From the NCBI GenBank assembly GCA_009845645.1, contig VXZF01000652.1, forward strand, positions 1 to 9,084: a DNA stretch of 9,084 bases. Reading direction: 5' to 3'. Position numbers and translations under genes: made by a program. This document shows, piece by piece, positions 1 to 6,625 of the stretch (position 1 is its first letter; the number at the start of each line of letters is the position of its first letter). Under the pieces are notes generated by a model. It did no database searches, was not told the DNA's origin, and worked only from the letters and a program-made list of their open reading frames with translations. The DNA is from Gemmatimonadota bacterium (lineage in GTDB: Bacteria > Latescibacterota > UBA2968 > UBA8231).

Positions 1-354
1 CTCCTGAACAAATGGGGGCCAAGCGAGGGAGGCGAGGCGGGGCAGTTCGTCGAATGGTTCGTCAAACCATCCATTGAAGACGACCGCAGCTTGTCCGAAG
101 CCAGACTCCACATCCTCGCTAGCTCTCCCTTGTACTTTGCCGATTTGCTTAAAAAAACACAGATCCACCACGGGATCGAAGATAATATGGTGCCCGAGGA
201 AAATGCACGGGCATTGATCGCACAGATGGAGTCAATTCCCAACGCAGAATTCGAGGCATTCCTCCATCGCGATGCAGGCCATGATGTAGAATACCAATCT
301 GATGAGCAAGTTACGCTTTCAAAATCGCGTGAATTTCTTCTTGGATACAAATGA
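1..354 (+). CDS. alpha/beta hydrolase, C-terminal part (S9 peptidase/dienelactone hydrolase-like), partial
   Basis: The frame is open from the first base, so the gene begins left of the window and only about 117 C-terminal residues are visible. They match the end of an alpha/beta-hydrolase fold of the prolyl-oligopeptidase (S9)/dienelactone-hydrolase kind. The segment QIHHGIEDNMVP (visible residues 54-65) is the usual strand-turn carrying the catalytic Asp (D61), and DAGHD (residues 91-95) carries the catalytic His (H94), with normal spacing between them. The nucleophilic Ser and any N-terminal propeller or signal peptide lie outside the window, so peptidase and esterase cannot be told apart. 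The TTG at 91 is an internal Leu codon and not a start. The stop overlaps the start of the next gene as ATGA, suggesting translational coupling with the glycosyltransferase. The fold is fairly certain; the substrate is unknown. Confidence 0.8.
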   Translation, partial: LLNKWGPSEGGEAGQFVEWFVKPSIEDDRSLSEARLHILASSPLYFADLLKKTQIHHGIEDNMVPEENARALIAQMESIPNAEFEAFLHRDAGHDVEYQSDEQVTLSKSREFLLGYK

Positions 355-1496
355 CTACAAAAACACTGTTAGTGAATTGGGTTTACGCCGGGGCGCTTGG
401 ACATGCAGTTGAAGCATTTAAGCAGGCGAACTCGTTCAAAAACGGTAATCCTGACTTTGAAGTATCGGTGATGATAAATTCCGAGGCGGGAATTGACCTT
501 GGAAACTGCATAGGATCCATTGAAAACGTGTATGCTGTCGACCTACATGAATTCGAGCCTGGAATTCAATGCCAGATAGCATTGAATCGGTTCCCTCGCC
601 AGTGGGATTACCTATTTACTGACAATCGTGCAGGCTTTCCTTGTGGATTTGATGACCGAATAGACCGATTTCACCAGGAGTTTCGCAACTGGGTTCAAGC
701 AGATACGCGCACAGGTGGGGGCGAAAATACTGAGGACTTTCCCGAAATGAAGCCATCGGCTCTAGCAGCGCACCTGCCAATCGAGGCTCGAGATTTTGCA
801 GCTCAATTCTGGCATGGATCAGGGTATCCAAGAATCGCGATTTTGCCCAGTTCTGGCAGCCATCAGAAAGCTCCACCACTTGAATTCTGGACCGAGGTGA
901 TCGCTGGACTCATCGAAAAGTACCCTAATGCGTCTTTTGCACTCATTGGCATTACCGGTAGAACTCTTAATTTTGCCGATAGCGATGCAGAGACCTTCAT
1001 AGCACAATTTCCAGACCTTCGGAACGGATTCGATCAGGATTTGCTTCGTCAGCTAGCAATCATAGAAGAGAGTCAACTGTACGTCTCACCTCATTCAGGT
1101 ATGTCCTTTGCCGCCCAATGCGTGGGAACGCCCTGGTTGGTAATCTCCGGTACAGTTGTCCACGAGTACGTACTCAATGGAGTGCCTTTTCGCTGCATTT
1201 ACCCAGATTGTGATGTGTATCCGTGTGTGTATCCTCTTGGAGATCGCATGCTCGCACCCTGTAAAGAATTACTGTCCAAAGCCCGACTTCCGATCTGCAT
1301 GCAGCACGATGCCCTGCATTTGAAGATTCCCGATCTCCTATCCGCTGCGGAAGACTTAATCGAAGGTAAACACTCCTACATTGAATGCGTTCGGTCGCAT
1401 GTGAGGGAGTTGAATGCCAGGGGAATTGAGGGAGTTCCGTTAATGGATGGGGAGGCAGCGATTGATGTGGGTTATGTCTTCCCCGCTAGGTCGTGA
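351..1496 (+). CDS. Glycosyltransferase family 9 (heptosyltransferase)-like protein, GT-B fold
   Basis: A 381-residue protein, close to the usual length of ADP-heptose:LPS heptosyltransferases (GT9). The N-terminal half begins with a beta strand and a glycine-rich turn (LLVNWVYAGALGHAVEA, residues 6-22), the acceptor-side Rossmann half of a GT-B enzyme. The C-terminal half has the donor-side signature: a strand ending in PSSGSHQKAPPLEFW (166-180), then SFALIGITGR (195-204), and SPHSGMSFAAQCVGTPWLVISG (246-267), where GT9 enzymes have a D/H-x-G-x-x-H-x-A-x-A-x-x-x-P motif. There is no signal peptide or membrane segment, so it is probably cytosolic or peripheral. The match is diverged: the canonical His of the last motif is replaced by Ser/Phe here, and a Cys-rich piece follows (C282, C287, C292). 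The ATG overlaps the preceding stop by 4 bases. No LPS-core genes are visible. It is assigned to GT9-like by motif only; donor and acceptor are unknown. Confidence 0.65.
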   Translation: MTTKTLLVNWVYAGALGHAVEAFKQANSFKNGNPDFEVSVMINSEAGIDLGNCIGSIENVYAVDLHEFEPGIQCQIALNRFPRQWDYLFTDNRAGFPCGFDDRIDRFHQEFRNWVQADTRTGGGENTEDFPEMKPSALAAHLPIEARDFAAQFWHGSGYPRIAILPSSGSHQKAPPLEFWTEVIAGLIEKYPNASFALIGITGRTLNFADSDAETFIAQFPDLRNGFDQDLLRQLAIIEESQLYVSPHSGMSFAAQCVGTPWLVISGTVVHEYVLNGVPFRCIYPDCDVYPCVYPLGDRMLAPCKELLSKARLPICMQHDALHLKIPDLLSAAEDLIEGKHSYIECVRSHVRELNARGIEGVPLMDGEAAIDVGYVFPARS

Positions 1497-1546
1497 TTCG
1501 GTGATAAACAGCATTGGTTGAACTTCCATCACAAGAAACGAGTAAC

Positions 1547-1552
1547 AGAGGA
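1547..1552 (+). promoter_or_regulatory. Ribosome binding site (AGAGGA) fixing the ankyrin gene start
   Basis: AGAGGA lies 6 bases upstream of ATG 1559. It favours this ATG over the in-frame TTG at 1514, which would add 15 residues with no family similarity and lacks a comparable site upstream. Confidence 0.6.
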
Positions 1553-1558
1553 ATATCG

Positions 1559-2272
1559 ATGACCGAAAGCAGAGATATACTCAGAGAAGCGATAGAAAAT
1601 GGCGACTTGGCCACAGTCAGACAAATCGGCGAGACAGAGCCTAACCTTCTCCATGAGCCCCTCCTTCCTAGCGCAGGGCGCAGCGGCTATCCGATGACAC
1701 AAGCCGCCGTGAGCGGTCATGCAGAGACCCTCGCTTATCTAATCGCCAAAGGGGGCGACGTTATGGAAAACCACAACTTCCCCCTTTGCCGAGCAGCAAC
1801 GCGCGGTGGCTGTGTTGCGACTATGGAGCTACTGGTTCAACATGGCGCGGACGTGAATCGAGTCACTCAAGACTACGGCCCGCCGCTGATATTTGCTATC
1901 GAGGGTAGTTCTCTAGATAGTATGAAATTCCTATTGGAGAATGACGCACTGGTCGCTGGCAGTGGTCCGAGCGAAACGCAAACCGTGTCTTGGGATGCGC
2001 TCAAACACGCAACCTCCTTTAACCGCAAGTGTCCGGGTATGCTTGCTCTGCTGCTCGATTATGGAGCCGATGTTAATAGCCCTATAGTTGACCAACGCGG
2101 AAGCTCTAAAAATAACACTGCACTGCATGGAGCTGCGGAAAAGGGGGATATTAAGGGCGTGAAACTTCTGCTAGCGCAAGGGGCTGACCCAAATGCAAAA
2201 AATAATCAGGGACAACGACCGGTCGAAGTAACCCGCAACCAAAAGGTCCGAGAGCTATTGGAGAAAATCTAA
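1559..2272 (+). CDS. Ankyrin-repeat protein
   Basis: A protein of 237 residues built almost wholly of ankyrin repeats, which usually act as protein-binding surfaces and not as enzymes. Repeats can be read at about residues 44-68 (ending LIAKGGDV), 73-99 (LCRAATRGG through LLVQHGADVN), 106-132 (a weaker unit ending FLLENDALV), 144-173 (with an insertion, ending LLLDYGADVN), and 186-213 (TALHGAAEKGD through LLLAQGADPNAKN). A degenerate half-repeat ends the protein. The first 40 residues (DILREAIENGDLATVRQIGE) look like an N-terminal capping repeat. No signal peptide, F-box, toxin or enzymatic domain is visible. It is separated from the gene before it by 62 bases and from the next by 55, so it need not share their function. 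The partner is unknown; possible roles include regulation of a neighbouring enzyme, immunity to a toxin, or an effector, none of which the sequence proves. Confidence 0.85.
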   Translation: MTESRDILREAIENGDLATVRQIGETEPNLLHEPLLPSAGRSGYPMTQAAVSGHAETLAYLIAKGGDVMENHNFPLCRAATRGGCVATMELLVQHGADVNRVTQDYGPPLIFAIEGSSLDSMKFLLENDALVAGSGPSETQTVSWDALKHATSFNRKCPGMLALLLDYGADVNSPIVDQRGSSKNNTALHGAAEKGDIKGVKLLLAQGADPNAKNNQGQRPVEVTRNQKVRELLEKI

Positions 2273-2327
2273 CAGATCCGTCGCTTCCGAACGGGTAGGT
2301 TCGCAAACTGGCACAACCATATCTGAA

Positions 2328-3089
2328 ATGAAAAAAGAAAAATCAATCGACGCAGACTATCTGGCCCCAGCCAAATACGACCAGTACTACGGTGCGTATG
2401 ATACGCTTCCAGATTGGTTTCTAACTGAGCTCGCCTCCCGCGAAAAGGTCCTTGAACTGGCCTGTGGAACAGGCCGGATAGCGATCCCTTTGGCAGAGCA
2501 CGGCCTTGAGGTCACTGGGATCGACTATTCGGAGCCGATGCTTAGCCTTGCTAGGTCGAAGGCTGAGGACAAACAGGTGAGGGTCGACTGGATCCGCGAC
2601 GATATACGCCGCTTTAACCTCGGTAGGCAATATGGATCGGTTTTACTACTATACAACGCACTATGGCACCTGCACGACCTAGCGGATTTCGAGGAGTGCA
2701 TTCGCTGCGTGAAGCGTCATCTCGCTCCGGGTGGTTACTTCATCTTGGACGTCTTTGTCCCTGGGCTGGAGATCCTCAATCGCGACCCAAGCAGACGGTA
2801 TCCATTCTCTCACTACACAGACGATGACACTGGACAAGAGGTGCAGGTGACTCAGTCATATAGGTATGAAGCAGACACCCAAATCGCGCGCATGGTGCAC
2901 TACAGAGGGGACTCTGATGAGATCGTTGGCGGTCTGAATCTCCGGATGTATTTCCCGCAGGAACTGGATGCCCTGCTAAAGTACAATGGGATAAGGATCA
3001 AGGAGAAGTTCGGGAGCTGGGACCGGGACGCCTTTGGGCCGGACTCTAGGCATCAGCTTTGCTTCTGCACCACGACGGAGACTGGCTAA
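2328..3089 (+). CDS. Class I SAM-dependent methyltransferase (first of two)
   Basis: A 253-residue Rossmann-fold methyltransferase. Motif I is VLELACGTGR (41-50), which binds S-adenosylmethionine. The acidic residue contacting the SAM ribose is D66 in VTGIDYS (62-68). A DD pair (91-92) marks the adenine-side motif, and LAPGGYFILDV (132-142) is the post-motif strand typical of the Methyltransf_25/Methyltransf_11 group. The C-terminal 110 residues form a beta-rich lid typical of small-molecule methyltransferases (FSHYTDDDTGQEV, then LRMYFPQELDALL). There is no membrane segment or RNA-binding domain. The substrate cannot be deduced. ATG 2328 is the first good start, although no strong Shine-Dalgarno site precedes it. 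The next gene starts 3 bases after the stop, so the two are very likely co-transcribed. A second methyltransferase lies at 6626-7375, but the two share only the general motifs and do not look like a recent duplication. Confidence 0.88.
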   Translation: MKKEKSIDADYLAPAKYDQYYGAYDTLPDWFLTELASREKVLELACGTGRIAIPLAEHGLEVTGIDYSEPMLSLARSKAEDKQVRVDWIRDDIRRFNLGRQYGSVLLLYNALWHLHDLADFEECIRCVKRHLAPGGYFILDVFVPGLEILNRDPSRRYPFSHYTDDDTGQEVQVTQSYRYEADTQIARMVHYRGDSDEIVGGLNLRMYFPQELDALLKYNGIRIKEKFGSWDRDAFGPDSRHQLCFCTTTETG

Positions 3090-3092
3090 GCT

Positions 3093-3959
3093 TTGCAAGT
3101 GACGTTTCTCGGAACATCAGCCGCGCCGTCGATGCCAATACCTTTCTGCGTATGTCAGGCGTGCTCAGACGCGAGGCAGGCCGCTGGCAAGAACCTTCGC
3201 AAGCGGTCGTCCATCGCAATCAACGATGACCTGCTTGTGGATATTGGTCCAGACATAGCGACCGCGTCATTTGCCCACGACGTTTCTCTAACTGGCATTA
3301 GTATCTGCCTATTGACACACGCCCACGCGGACCACTTTGACCCCGAGTTTCTCATGTCGAGACACGAGGAATATGCAACGATCGTCGCCCAAGAAATGCT
3401 GTTAATAGGTTCAAGCGATGCGCTCAGGTCTATTGATGAGGTTTTGGGCGAAAGATGCGAATACGGAAGTATTTTCGCTCAAGATACACAGCGCGCCCTG
3501 AAGATCAATCTGCTGACCGTCGAGCCGTTCAAGACTCAAGTCATCGGTGATTATCGCTTCACAGGGTATCCCGCGAACCACGGCACCGAAAAGGGGTGTC
3601 TGCTTTACGCAATCGAACAAGGCCAGTACGCCATATTTTACGGTACTGATACTTCGGTTCTATCAGAGCAGGCATGGGAGCATCTTCTGCTTGCAGGCAC
3701 GCAGTTCGATTTGCTCGTCCTCGACCACACGTACGGCATCGGCTTTGACGTTAGTCCGCCGGATCACCTATCATCCGTTGACGTCATAGGCCACGTCGAT
3801 CGATTTCGGCGCAGCGGTCTTCTCAAGGACAACGCAAAGGCGTACGCGACTCACATCTCACATGAAGGATGCCTAGAGCACGACGAACTGGACGAGTATG
3901 CCGCAGCACATGGCTACAGGATAGCATTTGACGGATTATCGCTGTCGTTCGACGCTTGA
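3093..3959 (+). CDS. PhnP-like metallo-beta-lactamase-fold hydrolase
   Basis: A 288-residue MBL-fold enzyme, slightly longer than E. coli PhnP. It opens with VTFLGTSAA and the three-cysteine pattern C19-x-C21-x-x-C24 followed by SDAR, as in PhnP (phosphoribosyl 1,2-cyclic phosphate phosphodiesterase), where these Cys help hold a structural zinc. The metal-binding signature HAHADH is at 76-81. Further likely ligands are H163 (PANHGTEKG), D186 (FYGTDTS), D211/H212 (LVLDHTYG) and the late THISHEG with H254/H257. Known family members cleave phosphodiesters, as do the related RNase Z and PqqB folds. No phosphonate (phn) or PQQ genes are nearby, so the physiological substrate is unknown. The start is TTG 3093, 3 bases after the previous stop, with GGAG about 12 bases upstream; GTG 3099 is an alternative that would remove two residues. 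Probably translated together with the methyltransferase before it. Confidence 0.85.
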   Translation: MQVTFLGTSAAPSMPIPFCVCQACSDARQAAGKNLRKRSSIAINDDLLVDIGPDIATASFAHDVSLTGISICLLTHAHADHFDPEFLMSRHEEYATIVAQEMLLIGSSDALRSIDEVLGERCEYGSIFAQDTQRALKINLLTVEPFKTQVIGDYRFTGYPANHGTEKGCLLYAIEQGQYAIFYGTDTSVLSEQAWEHLLLAGTQFDLLVLDHTYGIGFDVSPPDHLSSVDVIGHVDRFRRSGLLKDNAKAYATHISHEGCLEHDELDEYAAAHGYRIAFDGLSLSFDA

Positions 3960-3969
3960 GAAAAATAAG

Positions 3970-4413
3970 ATGATGCACATCTCGATCGAAGATAAACCCC
4001 GTGCTGAGGATTGCGATTTCGTTCGCAACCGCCTTCATGAGCACAATGCAACCATGGTCGGACCAGACAACTATGCACCGCTTGCCATCTTCGTCCGCGA
4101 CGATACGGGCTCAATTCGCGGCGGCCTGTTGGGGGAGACGTTCTGGCAATGGCTCCACATCAGCATTGTCTGGGTCAACGAAAGTGATCGAGGACAAGGT
4201 CTTGGCACACGGCTTCTCGCACTAGCGGAAGAAGAGGGCATCAAGCGCGGCTGCATTAGCGCATTTCTCGACTCCCTGAGTTTCCAGGCACCTGATTTCT
4301 ACTTGAAGAGGGGCTATGAAATTTGGGGTGAGCTCAAGGACTTACCGGTGGGGCACCGGCGGATTTTCCTTCAGAAGAAATTGGTGTCCGGCGAAGATCG
4401 TCAGCAAGTGTGA
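3970..4413 (+). CDS. GNAT-family N-acetyltransferase
   Basis: A 147-residue single-domain GNAT protein that would move an acetyl group from acetyl-CoA to an amine. The acetyl-CoA pyrophosphate loop is the clear signature: RGQGLG at residues 74-79 (the family pattern is Q/R-x-x-G-x-G/A) followed by helix TRLLALAEEEG. The preceding strand HISIVWVNESD (63-73) and the later APDFYLKRGYEIWGEL (107-122), with the usual F-Y-x-x-x-G-Y, complete the fold, and a final strand RRIFLQKKL closes it. ATG 3970 and ATG 3973 are adjacent; the first was chosen. An upstream in-frame codon at 3928 was rejected because it would run inside the MBL gene. The start lies 10 bases after the MBL stop and the next gene is 18 bases on, consistent with an operon. 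The substrate is unknown; proteins like this acetylate small amines, antibiotics or protein N-termini. Confidence 0.85.
   Translation: MMHISIEDKPRAEDCDFVRNRLHEHNATMVGPDNYAPLAIFVRDDTGSIRGGLLGETFWQWLHISIVWVNESDRGQGLGTRLLALAEEEGIKRGCISAFLDSLSFQAPDFYLKRGYEIWGELKDLPVGHRRIFLQKKLVSGEDRQQV
4345..4359 (+). other. Perfect 6-bp GC hairpin near the 3' end of the GNAT gene
   Basis: CCGGTG, a GGG loop and CACCGG form a perfect stem inside the coding sequence, about 55 bases before the stop. Only a short TTTT follows, 4 bases after the stem. It resembles a weak terminator or mRNA 3'-end stabiliser but is equally explained by codon choice, so no function is claimed. Confidence 0.25.
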
Positions 4414-4431
4414 TTATCACTTTAGAGAAAA

Positions 4432-5655
4432 ATGGAACCCTTGACCCATCTCTGCGCTGCTTGGCCAACTTCGGCGGAAGAGGAAGCCTACTGGCAGTCG
4501 ATTCGCGACCAGTACATGATCGCGCCGGATGAAATCTATCTCAACACCGGCTCTTTTGGTTCACAGCCCAAGCCCGTATTCGAGAAAATGCTGGAAATCC
4601 TAGAAGATGTTGAACGCAGCCCCTCCCGGCATCGGGGAAAATATTCCAGTGTTGTAGATGACGCTCGCGCTCGTCTGGGTGCCTTTATCAACGCGCCAGC
4701 AGAGGATATTGCCTTTGCTGCCAATGTTACTATGGCCATCAATATGGCAGTACACGGACTGGATTGGCGTCCGGGCGACGAAATCCTCGCGTCAAACCAA
4801 GAATACGGCGCTATTGACAACTGTCTGCACTTGGCCGAACGCCGCCATGGTGTGGTCGTCAAGCGCGCCCAAATTCCCGTCTCTCCCGAGCGCCCTGAAG
4901 ATATCCTGAACGCTTTTGACCGCGAATTTACAGACCGCACCAAGCTGGTCTTGTGCAGCCATATCACCACTGGTACGGGACTAATTACTCCCATCAAAGC
5001 CCTCGCCCGACTGGCACACGACCGCGGAGCGCTGATTGTAGCAGATGGCGCACACGCTCCGGGCATGATCCCACTGGACCTGTTGGATCTCGGCTGCGAC
5101 TTTTACGGCGGCAACTGTCACAAATGGCTGTGTGCGCCCAAAGGCACTGGATTTCTTTACGCTTCGTCTGAGGGACAAGAGCAGCTCAATCACGTTGTTG
5201 TAAGTTGGGGATACAGCCGAGAAGGCGCGAAAAGGGGAGCAGATGGCATTCTGCGGATCAATGATCGCCCATTTATGTGGGGAATTGAAAACTGGGGGAC
5301 CCGGGACCAAGCCTGTTTTGCAGCAGTAGGCACGGCGATTGAATTTCAAGAGGCGATTGGCAAGAAGCGGATTCGACAAAGGGGTCGCCAGTTAGCGGCC
5401 TATCTGCGGGGTCGCTTGGCTGCAACTGGCTGGGCAAAACAGCTCACTCCCTCCGAACCCGCCCTAGCCGGCTCCATCTCAGCCTTCCACCTTTCTGGAT
5501 TCGACAATATAGATCTTTATAAGCGACACCGGATCACTGTGCCGACGGCAAAAAGCGACAATGGACACTGGATGCGCGTTTCCACCCACATCTGCAATGG
5601 TTTTGACCATGTAGATCGCCTGATAGATGCTCTACACGAAATGAGAAATGAGTGA
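4432..5655 (+). CDS. PLP-dependent class V aminotransferase-fold enzyme, isopenicillin-N-epimerase-like
   Basis: A 407-residue protein of normal length for the class V (fold type I) group that includes isopenicillin N epimerase (CefD), cysteine desulfurases and hercynylcysteine-sulfoxide lyase. The catalytic, PLP-binding lysine is K231 in GGNCHKWLCAPKGTGFLY (226-243), the hallmark of CefD-like proteins. D205 and H208 in VADGAHAPG (203-211) are the usual pyridine-nitrogen and ring-stacking residues. N-terminal LNTGSFGSQPKPV (37-49), SHITTGTGLITPI (176-188) and the long MWGIENWGTRDQ segment further support this group. There is no signal peptide or Tat leader, unlike some CefD-like proteins. No penicillin genes (ACV synthetase, IPN synthase) or ergothioneine genes are visible, so true epimerase activity is unlikely. 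Desulfurase/lyase, transaminase or racemase chemistry all remain possible. The gene follows the GNAT gene by 18 bases and probably shares its transcript; the Shine-Dalgarno site is weak (AGAG close to the ATG). Confidence 0.88.
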   Translation: MEPLTHLCAAWPTSAEEEAYWQSIRDQYMIAPDEIYLNTGSFGSQPKPVFEKMLEILEDVERSPSRHRGKYSSVVDDARARLGAFINAPAEDIAFAANVTMAINMAVHGLDWRPGDEILASNQEYGAIDNCLHLAERRHGVVVKRAQIPVSPERPEDILNAFDREFTDRTKLVLCSHITTGTGLITPIKALARLAHDRGALIVADGAHAPGMIPLDLLDLGCDFYGGNCHKWLCAPKGTGFLYASSEGQEQLNHVVVSWGYSREGAKRGADGILRINDRPFMWGIENWGTRDQACFAAVGTAIEFQEAIGKKRIRQRGRQLAAYLRGRLAATGWAKQLTPSEPALAGSISAFHLSGFDNIDLYKRHRITVPTAKSDNGHWMRVSTHICNGFDHVDRLIDALHEMRNE

Positions 5656-5681
5656 ATCTAGTCGCGTTTAGAGTCACACTA

Positions 5682-5687
5682 AAGGAG
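5682..5687 (+). promoter_or_regulatory. Strong Shine-Dalgarno site (AAGGAG) of the DUF6528-like gene
   Basis: AAGGAG lies 7 bases before ATG 5695, the best ribosome binding site among the left-to-right genes. A TAA in frame at 5680 rules out an earlier start, so the signal-peptide start is fixed. Confidence 0.75.
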
Positions 5688-5694
5688 CCATAAG

Positions 5695-6624
5695 ATGCCG
5701 CTACAACTTTTGATAATCTGTTTAGGCGTTCTTCTCACTTCTTCAGGTTATGTGAGAGCTACACCTATTATCGCCTGTGAACAAGCCCAGGGCCGGCTTT
5801 TGTTAATAGACGAGGCGAGTAACTGGAATGATGCCCAATCGATACTATGGTCTTGGTCTCCGGATGGTTCTCCTGATATTCCACAGCAGCATGTACCGTG
5901 GTTTATCAATTTTTCAGATGCTAAATCAGTATTGGACGAGACGCATGTCTTAGCGACTGCATCTGGTGGTGCCGTTATTCTCATCCGCTTAGAAGACAAA
6001 AAGGTTCATTTCTACGCTCATGCGGGCGTTAATCCTCATTCTGCGGAGATCTTGCCCGATGGGAATATTATATCTGCATCCTCTACAGATAATATGCTTC
6101 GCATTTTCTCAACTGACGCTTCGGTTACATCATTTCCTGATAGCGTTTACTCACAGGATTATACTCTGCCTAGTGCGCATGGTGTGGTATGGGATCGGGC
6201 TCGAACCTGCGTTTGGGCCGTTGGATATCAAACCATTCGACGATATAGCTATAACTTTGATCGGCAGAAGCCAATGTTGCAAGAGGAAGCCGTCTTTGAA
6301 CTACCTGAAAAAGGAGGCCACGATTTGTTCCCAACTTGGGGCTCGAATGACTTAATGATTACAACCCATTCAAAAATTTGGTCTTTCGATCCGGTAGAAC
6401 AGACGTTCTCTCCTTATCCATTACTCTCTGAAGCCGTTCGTGTAAAAAGCATTAGCGAACGAAGTCAGAAGCCTACTACCGTATATATGCAGGCTTGTGA
6501 GAGTTGGTGGTGTGATACTATTCGTTTTGCAGGGAGTTCGAAAACCAATCAGAGAGAAGGGGCTCGATTTTATAAGATCCGCTGGTGGCTTCCAAATCAT
6601 TTCAGTTACGAAACCAAAAGATGA
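5695..6624 (+). CDS. Secreted DUF6528-like protein (predicted beta-propeller)
   Basis: A 309-residue protein with an N-terminal hydrophobic stretch (residues 3-17) ending VRA-TP, a plausible signal peptidase I site after A22. The n-region has no Lys or Arg, which is unusual, but an upstream stop shows the start is right. There is no lipobox. The mature part begins IIACEQAQGRLLLID and has repeated strand-rich units (SILWSWSPDG, VLATASGGAVILIRL, AEILPDGNIISASSTDN, HGVVWDRARTCVWAVG, KIWSFDPVEQTF), ending ARFYKIRWW. This layout fits the DUF6528 family, predicted beta-propellers of unknown function. It is probably periplasmic or exported. The gene is visibly AT-richer than its surroundings (23 G+C in 60 at 6061-6120), suggesting separate acquisition. 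Its stop is one base before the next start. Recognition of the family is by memory of its sequence pattern and should be treated as moderate. Confidence 0.7.
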   Translation: MPLQLLIICLGVLLTSSGYVRATPIIACEQAQGRLLLIDEASNWNDAQSILWSWSPDGSPDIPQQHVPWFINFSDAKSVLDETHVLATASGGAVILIRLEDKKVHFYAHAGVNPHSAEILPDGNIISASSTDNMLRIFSTDASVTSFPDSVYSQDYTLPSAHGVVWDRARTCVWAVGYQTIRRYSYNFDRQKPMLQEEAVFELPEKGGHDLFPTWGSNDLMITTHSKIWSFDPVEQTFSPYPLLSEAVRVKSISERSQKPTTVYMQACESWWCDTIRFAGSSKTNQREGARFYKIRWWLPNHFSYETKR

Positions 6625-6625
6625 C

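Noticed and set aside
1517..1523. GTTGAAC, matching the integron attC core pattern GTTRRRY, just before the ankyrin gene
   Set aside because: No partner RYYYAAC at the required distance, no imperfect inverted repeat around it, and no similar site at the other gene junctions, so a cassette array is not supported.
2288..2303. CGAAC / GTTCG inverted repeat between the ankyrin and methyltransferase genes
   Set aside because: Only 5 bp of stem and no T run follow, which is too weak for a terminator or operator.
3958..4433. The 9-base string GAGAAAAAT at both the MBL/GNAT and GNAT/PLP junctions
   Set aside because: One copy spans the MBL stop and the other runs into the PLP start. An A-rich 9-mer near starts is expected by chance and the flanks are unrelated.
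4536..5066. A 176-codon open frame on the minus strand
   Set aside because: It lies wholly inside the PLP enzyme gene, is rich in Ser/Arg/Ala with no domain, and is a typical shadow of a GC-rich gene.
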